DNA of 64,000 nt from Photobacterium sp. Ph5 (lineage in GTDB: Bacteria > Pseudomonadota > Gammaproteobacteria > Enterobacterales > Vibrionaceae). Positions 58,193 through 64,000 of the stretch are shown here, piece by piece. The DNA is taken from NCBI RefSeq assembly GCF_022129445.1, contig NZ_JADQAQ010000005.1, positions 73,322 through 137,321 of the forward strand. Reading direction: 5' to 3'. The translations under genes were made by a program, and so were the position numbers. Below the pieces are notes generated by a model, which worked only from the letters and a program-made list of their open reading frames with translations, was not told where the DNA came from and did no database searches. Position 1 is the stretch's first letter. Every line of letters begins with the position of its first letter.

Positions 58193-59509
58193 ATGTTGTT
58201 GAAGAACGTTGTAGCAGGAGCGGGTGCGGTTGCCGTGATCCTTTGTTGGCCATTAGCCACAGGACAAATAGGTCAAAGTTTATACATGGGGGCGATTAAA
58301 AATTATCACAGCCCTTATATGACCATTACGAATCAAAGTTTTGAGCGCGGTTATCTTTCTTCTGATGCAGTCTCGCGTATTGAATTAAAAGATACCTTAA
58401 AAACAACATTTGAAGAGGAAGGCTTACCAACTACGTGGTTAGTTAAGCATCATATTAAAAACGGATTTTTAGGTGTTAAGTCGAGCAGTGAATTAGAAAT
58501 TGATAAACAAGTCGCGCCATTGATCAGTAGTATTTGGGGTGAAAATGTTCAACCGATCACCTTAGTGACCGATTCATCTTTGACGGGAAATACCGATTTT
58601 ACGATGACGATTAATCCGATTAACTATGATCAGTCGGGCGCATTTATAAAAAGCCAAGCTTTTGTATTAACTGGTAGTGCAAATGCTGATGGTGCAGGTG
58701 ATTTTAACTATACGTTACCCTCTTTAGATGTGAAAACAGACAGTGGTGAAACGATGCAAGTGAATGCCTTTGAAGGTAAAGGTAGTGGTCAAATGCAGGG
58801 TAACTTCTGGATTGGTGATCAGACATTCAACTTAGGTAAAGCAAATTTTGCATCGGCAGATAATCAGCATCATGTTGAGTTAGAAGGCATGAGTGTGATG
58901 ATGAAAAATGCGTTAAGTCAGCCAAAAGACGAGAAGTCACCAACAGAAGAAACGCAGCAAGTAACAAATACGAATAATATTTCAATTAAGAAAATTGTGA
59001 CGCTTGATGGTCAGCAATATACAGATTTTAATTTTGCACTAGCACTCAAAGATCTTAATTATAAAGCGATTAGCCGTTTAGCGGTAATGGAAGAATCTAC
59101 TACGGTAGAGCAACAACAAGCGCAAATGAAAGATGCAATGCTGGCGCTGGATCTATTAGTTGCAAAAGGCGCTACTGTTGATTTATCTGATTTGAGCATG
59201 ATGACACAGCAGGGGAAAGTGAATGCATCACTTTTACTTGAACTTAAACCGGGTTTAGCACGTGCATCAGAGAATCTAGCTGCATTACCTAATATATTGA
59301 TGGGTAATATTAATATTGTAATGCCGAAAGCCTTTGTTGCTAATGAGCCATTATTAGTAGCAAAAGTACCTGAGCTATTACAACAGAAAATCATTACAGA
59401 AGATCAAGATAGCTATAAATTAACTGTAAAAGTGGAAGGCTCACAGCTTGTCTTTGGTTCAGGTCTGAAAATCCCGCTAGCGATGCTCTCTATGTTGATG
59501 ATGCATTAA
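58193..59509 (+). CDS. YdgA family protein (DUF945)
   Basis: 438 residues. An N-terminal hydrophobic segment (about 5-22) acts as signal anchor, followed by GYLSSDAVSRIEL and long beta-rich repeats typical of DUF945/YdgA proteins. The DUF945 terminal region has VEGSQLVFGSGLKIPLAML. The protein should face the periplasm. Function of the family is poorly known. AATCAGGATT lies before the ATG. Confidence 0.85.
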   Translation: MLLKNVVAGAGAVAVILCWPLATGQIGQSLYMGAIKNYHSPYMTITNQSFERGYLSSDAVSRIELKDTLKTTFEEEGLPTTWLVKHHIKNGFLGVKSSSELEIDKQVAPLISSIWGENVQPITLVTDSSLTGNTDFTMTINPINYDQSGAFIKSQAFVLTGSANADGAGDFNYTLPSLDVKTDSGETMQVNAFEGKGSGQMQGNFWIGDQTFNLGKANFASADNQHHVELEGMSVMMKNALSQPKDEKSPTEETQQVTNTNNISIKKIVTLDGQQYTDFNFALALKDLNYKAISRLAVMEESTTVEQQQAQMKDAMLALDLLVAKGATVDLSDLSMMTQQGKVNASLLLELKPGLARASENLAALPNILMGNINIVMPKAFVANEPLLVAKVPELLQQKIITEDQDSYKLTVKVEGSQLVFGSGLKIPLAMLSMLMMH

Positions 59510-59530
59510 TAATAAACATTTGCTTAATGG

Positions 59531-59560
59531 AAAAGCGTCTCTCATTTTGAGGCGCTTTTT
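59531..59560 (+). terminator. Terminator of the ydgA-like gene
   Basis: AAAAGCGTCTC / GAGGCGCTTTT stem (one G-U) with a T5 tail. Confidence 0.85.
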
Positions 59561-59736
59561 AGATCAGTGTATTAAATGTGAGTCAAATCCCCTTAAGTGT
59601 TGATAAAAATACAAATTCTAATTTAGTAATTTTGAAGAAATAGACTTTACTTGTATTAGGGGACAGGTTTTTAGCTATCAATAATAATCATAAAGCTTGT
59701 CAGGTGAATATACTCAAAGGTAATTTTGGGGGATAC

Positions 59737-60153
59737 ATGGAATCATTAAAAGTAAAAGATTATATGAATGTCCGCCCAGTGACATTTAGTGAATCAATGT
59801 CATTATCTGTAGCACTCGACAAGTTGCTGACAGCGAAGCAAATTGGTGGGCCTGTTATCAATGAATACAAGCAGGTTATCGGTTTTTTATCTGAGCAAGA
59901 TATGATCCATAAATTATTGAAAGTTGGCTATCATTGTCAAGACTCTCATACTGTGAAAGATTGTATGCGAGCTGATGTATTAACAGTATCGAGTGATGAT
60001 TCAATTATTGAATTAGCACAAATTATGACAGGGCAAAAACCGAAGATTTACCCTGTGGTTGATAATGGACAATTACTGGGTGTAATAACGCGTCGGGATG
60101 TGCTTACTGCTATCAGTACTCAAATAGGGGATAGCTTTAAACATCCACTTTAA
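59737..60153 (+). CDS. CBS domain-pair protein
   Basis: 138 residues made almost only of two CBS motifs (about 8-65 and 75-130), with VKDYMNVRPVTFSES and CMRADVLTVSSDDSIIELA starting each and QLLGVITRRDVLTAI closing the second. CBS pairs bind adenosyl nucleotides and regulate partners. I start at ATG 59737 because GGGGGA lies just upstream; a longer frame from 59704 reads through that site. Single gene with its own terminator; no partner identified. Confidence 0.85.
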   Translation: MESLKVKDYMNVRPVTFSESMSLSVALDKLLTAKQIGGPVINEYKQVIGFLSEQDMIHKLLKVGYHCQDSHTVKDCMRADVLTVSSDDSIIELAQIMTGQKPKIYPVVDNGQLLGVITRRDVLTAISTQIGDSFKHPL

Positions 60154-60184
60154 TACTATATATTTAAGTTTTAATTGATTATGT

Positions 60185-60212
60185 AAAGGCGCTAATTAGC
60201 GCCTTTATTTTT
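60185..60212 (+). terminator. Terminator between the CBS gene and the MATE gene
   Basis: AAAGGCGCTAATTAGCGCCTTT, a perfect inverted repeat with no fixed loop, then ATTTTTT. Confidence 0.85.
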
Positions 60213-60222
60213 TGGCTGTAAT

Positions 60223-61779
60223 ATGGATATTCAAGCCATTAAAGAAGGTATAGAGGTTTCAGTGAAGCAGCTCTCATCAACAGAAGTACCAGAAAATCAA
60301 CAAGCAAAATTTGTTACAGGCTCACCAATGCGGCACATTGTTGTAATGTCAGGAACTGGAGCAATTGGTTTGATGGCGCTGTTTTTGGTTGACTTATTAG
60401 ACATGTTTTTCATTAGCCTATTGGGTGAAGTTGAACTGGCTGCAGCTATTGGTTTTGCTGGTACGTTAGTCTTCTTTTCTACCTCTATATCGATAGGGAC
60501 ATCAATTGCAGCTGGCGCACTTGTCTCGCGTGCTTTAGGTAAAAATGATCGAGAACAAGCCAAAAGCATGGCGACGAATGTCATGTTGTTTGCTGTCTTT
60601 ATTAGTATTGTAATGGTTGCAGCTATGCTGTGGAACTTGCCTCTATTACTTGATGCAATTGGTGCAAAAGGGCATGTCGCAGAGGCCGCTAGTCAATATT
60701 TGATTATTCTATTGCCAAGCGCACCGTTAATGGCGGTATCTATGGCTGCAGGCGCTGCAATGCGTGGTGTGGGTGATGCTCGTCGTTCAATGATGGCAAC
60801 ACTGATTGGCGGTGGTGTGAATGCAGTACTTGATCCATTATTTATTTTTGGTTTTTCAATGGGGATGCAAGGAGCTGCGATATCTTCAGTTATTGCACGC
60901 CTAGCTGTGACCATTTTCTCGTTATATGTTGTTATTTATAAACATAAATTATTAGCAAAACCTGATTTTTCTCAGTTTAAACTGGCGATGCCAACCATTG
61001 CTAAAATTGCGTTTCCTGCTATTTTAACCAATACCGCGACGCCTATTGGTAATGCGGTCGTTACCAGTAATATCGCACAATTTGGCGAGAGCTTTGTGGC
61101 AGGTTATGCCGTTATCGGGCGTATTATGCCAGTCTGCTTTGCTTTAGTTTTTTCGTTATCAGGTGCCGTTGGCCCTATTATTGGGCAAAACTTTGGTGCT
61201 GAACGCTGGGATCGTATTCAACAAATTCTACGTGATGCAATGCTCTTTACTGCAGTGTATTGTGTTTTCGTGTCTATCGTTCTATGGCTAGGACAAAATC
61301 AGCTCATTGCTATCTTTAGTTTAACTGGAGATGCAGCAGAAATTGTCGGTGTGTTTTGTACCTTCATTGCGGTGACCTTTATTTTTAATGGTGCACTCTT
61401 TGTTGCCAATGCAGCATTCAACAACCTCAATCGTCCAACATGGTCAACAGCATTGAACATGGGGAAAGCAACAATAGGTACGATCCCTTTTGTACTTATT
61501 GGAGGACATCTTGCAGGTGCGAGTGGGGTATTAATCGGTCAAGCGGTTGGCTCTGTTGTCTTTGGTTTACTGGGTTTTTACTTAGTATTAAAACAAGTGA
61601 AGAAAATGGGCTTAGCGCATGAACATCAAGATGTGGCTGATAATGAAATATTAACGCCATCTGTGCCAGTAACACCGTTCTGCTCATCTCGTACTTATAT
61701 GGGAACCGAAGGGGTACTAGAAGAAGCACTGAATAGTGAACACCTTGATGATACAAAAAATGAAACAAATAAAAAATAA
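60223..61779 (+). CDS. MATE family multidrug/metabolite exporter
   Basis: 518-residue, twelve-helix Na+ or H+ coupled exporter. Two related halves are seen, with GSPMRHIVVMSGTGAIGLM at helix 1, GAAMRGVGDARRSM near 180 and MPVCFALVFSLSGAVGPIIGQNFGA near 310, the usual MATE landmarks. A polar tail of about 50 residues (470-518, Glu/Asp/Asn-rich) is unusual in length. It begins ten bases after the CBS-gene terminator. Substrate not predictable. Confidence 0.9.
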   Translation: MDIQAIKEGIEVSVKQLSSTEVPENQQAKFVTGSPMRHIVVMSGTGAIGLMALFLVDLLDMFFISLLGEVELAAAIGFAGTLVFFSTSISIGTSIAAGALVSRALGKNDREQAKSMATNVMLFAVFISIVMVAAMLWNLPLLLDAIGAKGHVAEAASQYLIILLPSAPLMAVSMAAGAAMRGVGDARRSMMATLIGGGVNAVLDPLFIFGFSMGMQGAAISSVIARLAVTIFSLYVVIYKHKLLAKPDFSQFKLAMPTIAKIAFPAILTNTATPIGNAVVTSNIAQFGESFVAGYAVIGRIMPVCFALVFSLSGAVGPIIGQNFGAERWDRIQQILRDAMLFTAVYCVFVSIVLWLGQNQLIAIFSLTGDAAEIVGVFCTFIAVTFIFNGALFVANAAFNNLNRPTWSTALNMGKATIGTIPFVLIGGHLAGASGVLIGQAVGSVVFGLLGFYLVLKQVKKMGLAHEHQDVADNEILTPSVPVTPFCSSRTYMGTEGVLEEALNSEHLDDTKNETNKK

Positions 61780-62109
61780 ACATGCCCTACATCACATCTT
61801 GTTTGTATTTGTGATTGAGGTTTTATTTTAGTCTTTTTTGTTTCATTAAGTTGATAAAACTGTCGAGTTTATCAACCGCATTTTCTGCAAAAAAACTTAA
61901 ATTTCACCGCTTTATTGATCTAACGCGGTGAAATTAGCCAATTAGCATTACAAAATAACCTTACATCTAATCATGATTTTATATCAAAATATTCAGCGTT
62001 CTTACGCTAAGTATTAGAGACGGATATCTTGATTAAGCCACTCAACTTCATCTTTTACTTTAGGAATAAAAAGGTGACGGCGTAGTTATTGTTAAGGGAA
62101 TAATGCTAT
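61780..62109. other. Intergenic region between MATE and DASS genes
   Basis: 330 AT-rich bases. A perfect 11-base stem (AATTTCACCGC 61900-61910 / GCGGTGAAATT 61925-61935) with a 14-base loop stands out; no T-run follows on the plus strand, and only a distant one on minus. The rest should carry the DASS promoter. No small gene supported. Confidence 0.45.
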
Positions 62110-63525
62110 ATGCGTCAAAGTCTTCGTTACATCATACCGATCTTGTTGCCTTTAATTGTTTTATTGTTACCTGCTTCTGTGTTCCCCATTGAAGGGCTAA
62201 CCGTGATTCAGCAACGTGTTATTGCTATCTTTTTATTAGCTGCGTTGTGCTGGGTACTCGAACCTATCCCGATCTATGCTACTTCTGTTGTGATCATCGT
62301 CTTAGAACTGTTACTACTCTCTAATAAGGGATTGTTCCTATTTCGTATTGATCACGGTCAGCCACATTTTGGCGAACTACTTGATTACAACTCCATTATG
62401 GCAACGTTTGCTAGTCCTATTATTATGCTATTTTTGGGTGGTTTCTTTCTTGCGATGGCGGCAACCAAATACCGTTTAGATGTAAACTTAGCGCGAGTAT
62501 TACTGAAACCTTTTGGGCATCAACCTAAATATGTGATGTTTGGTTTAATGCTGATCACTGCTATTTTTTCAATGTTTATGTCAAATACCGCCACGACAGC
62601 GATGATGCTTTCGATCTTAGCGCCAGTAATAGCACTTTTTGGTGCGAAAGATCCGGGTAAAATTGCGTTTGCATTATGTGTACCTGTCGCTGCCAATATT
62701 GGTGGTATTGGCACGCCAATTGGCACACCACCTAATGCGATAGCACTTAAATATTTATCAGAAGATAACATGATCACTTTTGGCGAATGGATGTTCTTTG
62801 GTGTGCCATTTGTTGCGGTGTTATTGGTTTTTTCATGGTTCTTAATTAATGCGATTTATCCAGCCAAGCAAGAAAAAATTGAATTAACTATCCAAGGTAA
62901 GTTTCTTAAAACACCAAAAGCAATCACGGTTTATGTGACTTTTGCACTTACGATAGTGTTGTGGTTAATGGGGTCAGCCCATGGCATGAATTCTTATACC
63001 GTGGCACTCATTCCTGTCGCGGTTTTCTCGTTAACCGGCATTATTAATAAAGAAGATTTGAAGAAAATTTCTTGGGATGTGCTGTGGTTAGTTTCAGGTG
63101 GTATTGCACTGGGCTTAGCGCTTGATAAAACGGGGCTGGCTCAGTTGGTGGTTAATAGTATTCCGTTTGATAGTTTCTCACCATACTTAGTTCTGGTAGG
63201 CGCGGCAATGTTGTGTCTAGTGATGGCGAATTTTATGTCCCATACCGCGACTGCTAACTTACTGATGCCAATTATGGCTGCACTGGGTATGTCAATGTCA
63301 TCACTTATCCCACTTGGCGGTGAAGTGACATTGATTCTCGTGGTGACGTTTGCCGCATCGCTGGGGATGTCGCTACCAATCAGTACACCACCCAATGCAT
63401 TAGCTCATGCGACAGGCCATGTTGAAAGTCATCAAATGGCTAAAGTGGGTGTGATTATTGGTGTAGTCGGTGTGGTACTTAGCTTTGCCATGATTTGGTT
63501 ATTGCATTTGATTGACCATATTTAA
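62110..63525 (+). CDS. DASS/SLC13-type sodium:anion symporter
   Basis: 471-residue inner-membrane carrier of the divalent anion:Na+ symporter family, importing di- or tricarboxylates or sulfate. The two substrate/Na+ hairpin motifs are present as SNTATTAMM (near 158) and SHTATANLLMP (near 378), each followed by the family TP-rich loops IGTPIGTPPNAIA (near 196) and PISTPPNALAHATG (near 425). Eleven or so helices. A cNMP-binding-domain gene starts 36 bases after it on the same strand, so the two are probably cotranscribed. Confidence 0.9.
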   Translation: MRQSLRYIIPILLPLIVLLLPASVFPIEGLTVIQQRVIAIFLLAALCWVLEPIPIYATSVVIIVLELLLLSNKGLFLFRIDHGQPHFGELLDYNSIMATFASPIIMLFLGGFFLAMAATKYRLDVNLARVLLKPFGHQPKYVMFGLMLITAIFSMFMSNTATTAMMLSILAPVIALFGAKDPGKIAFALCVPVAANIGGIGTPIGTPPNAIALKYLSEDNMITFGEWMFFGVPFVAVLLVFSWFLINAIYPAKQEKIELTIQGKFLKTPKAITVYVTFALTIVLWLMGSAHGMNSYTVALIPVAVFSLTGIINKEDLKKISWDVLWLVSGGIALGLALDKTGLAQLVVNSIPFDSFSPYLVLVGAAMLCLVMANFMSHTATANLLMPIMAALGMSMSSLIPLGGEVTLILVVTFAASLGMSLPISTPPNALAHATGHVESHQMAKVGVIIGVVGVVLSFAMIWLLHLIDHI

Positions 63526-63561
63526 GTATGAATACAATCACTTTCAGACAAGGACACGGTT

Positions 63562-64000
63562 ATGGTTCAACCAAAAGCCTTAAAGCGAATTATTGATACG
63601 TATTTTCGCGATTCTGAACGTACGATGTCTGTTACATCGGGTACGCAAGTGCTACGCCAGAATGACTATAACGATAAACTTTACTGGGTTAAACGTGGTG
63701 AGTTGTCGGGGTATCTTAGAAATAAAGAGAATGGTCTAAGTGCAAAAGTTTTTGTTGTTAAAGAAGGAATGTTCTTTGGCGTACATAGTTTTTTTGCACA
63801 AACATTAATGGCATCGACGACTGTGGTAGCAGAAAAAGACAGTGAAATTGCTTGGATTGATTTGCTAACACCAGTGGAAGAGCCAGAAAAGTACGGTTCT
63901 TTAGCGGAGCAGTTCATGCCTGTGATGGTACATGAACTCGCACGCCGGCAAATGCTTACTGGTATGGAAGCGCTTGAAAAAGAAAAAGCACTGCAAAAGC
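63562..64000 (+). CDS. Cyclic nucleotide-binding-domain protein, probably N-terminus of a sensor kinase (cut by right edge)
   Basis: 146 residues visible, open to the end of the window. Residues about 20-115 form a cNMP-binding (Crp-like) beta-barrel: TSGTQVLRQNDYNDKLYWVKRGELSGYL, then KEGMFFGVHSFF. A helical/coiled-coil stretch (HELARRQMLTGMEALEKEKALQ) follows from about 122. In Vibrionaceae such an opening often precedes a histidine kinase, but no kinase motif is visible here, so that is inference. ATG 63562 has AAGGA seven bases upstream. Confidence 0.7.
   Translation, partial: MVQPKALKRIIDTYFRDSERTMSVTSGTQVLRQNDYNDKLYWVKRGELSGYLRNKENGLSAKVFVVKEGMFFGVHSFFAQTLMASTTVVAEKDSEIAWIDLLTPVEEPEKYGSLAEQFMPVMVHELARRQMLTGMEALEKEKALQK

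Overview
The window looks like core chromosome of a marine gammaproteobacterium of the Vibrionaceae, most probably Photobacterium or a close relative. Three observations support this: moderately AT-rich DNA with long AT-rich intergenic stretches, protein sequences that read as Vibrio/Photobacterium versions of enterobacterial genes, and long runs of gene order typical of gammaproteobacteria (cydD-trxB-lrp-ftsK-lolA-rarA-serS; rne/rluC-maf-yceD-rpmF-plsX-fabHDG-acpP-fabF-pabC-mltG-tmk-holB-tatD). The species call is inference. I saw no phage genes, transposase, CRISPR array, rRNA or tRNA.

Layout. 1-11200: cydD (cut by the left edge) and trxB on the minus strand, then lrp, ftsK, lolA, rarA and serS on the plus strand. 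11200-28800: mixed metabolism and transport: an unrecognised membrane-anchored protein, a DAACS symporter, metG facing mrp, udk, dcd, asmA, yihY, a zinc-ribbon membrane protein, a YdjM-like membrane protein, a DcuB-like carrier, psiE and a compact cobT-cobS-cobO corrinoid cluster. 28900-34400: a SulP anion transporter and rne with its long structured leader. 34400-47100: rluC, maf and the fatty-acid/phospholipid cluster running into pabC, mltG, tmk, holB and tatD. 47100-52200: two glucose-superfamily PTS permeases, each behind a 500-900 bp AT-rich leader region, with an RDD-family membrane gene directly behind the second. 52200-64000: lysO, an HDOD protein, a stand-alone LON-domain protein diverging from a tfoX/sxy gene, a DsdC-like LysR regulator convergent with ldhA, ydgA, a CBS-domain protein, a MATE exporter, a DASS anion symporter and a cyclic-nucleotide-binding-domain protein cut by the right edge.

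How the genes work together. The central block couples translation (rpmF), RNA decay (rne), lipid synthesis (plsX, fab genes, acpP) and replication (tmk, holB), all growth-rate-linked. Carbon supply is another theme: two PTS permeases without their own IIA domain, three C4-dicarboxylate-type carriers (DAACS, DcuB-like, DASS) and fermentative D-lactate dehydrogenase.

The most interesting signals are non-coding. Both PTS genes share a spaced 29-bp module (24 of 29 identical). The yceD-rpmF promoter sits so close to the ATG that the mRNA should be leaderless. Perfect 15-bp inverted repeats lie between fabH and fabD and before the first PTS gene. A 22-bp repeat occurs twice outside genes, and the second PTS gene has a candidate leader peptide. 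None of these is proven functional; I found no clear novel multi-gene system.
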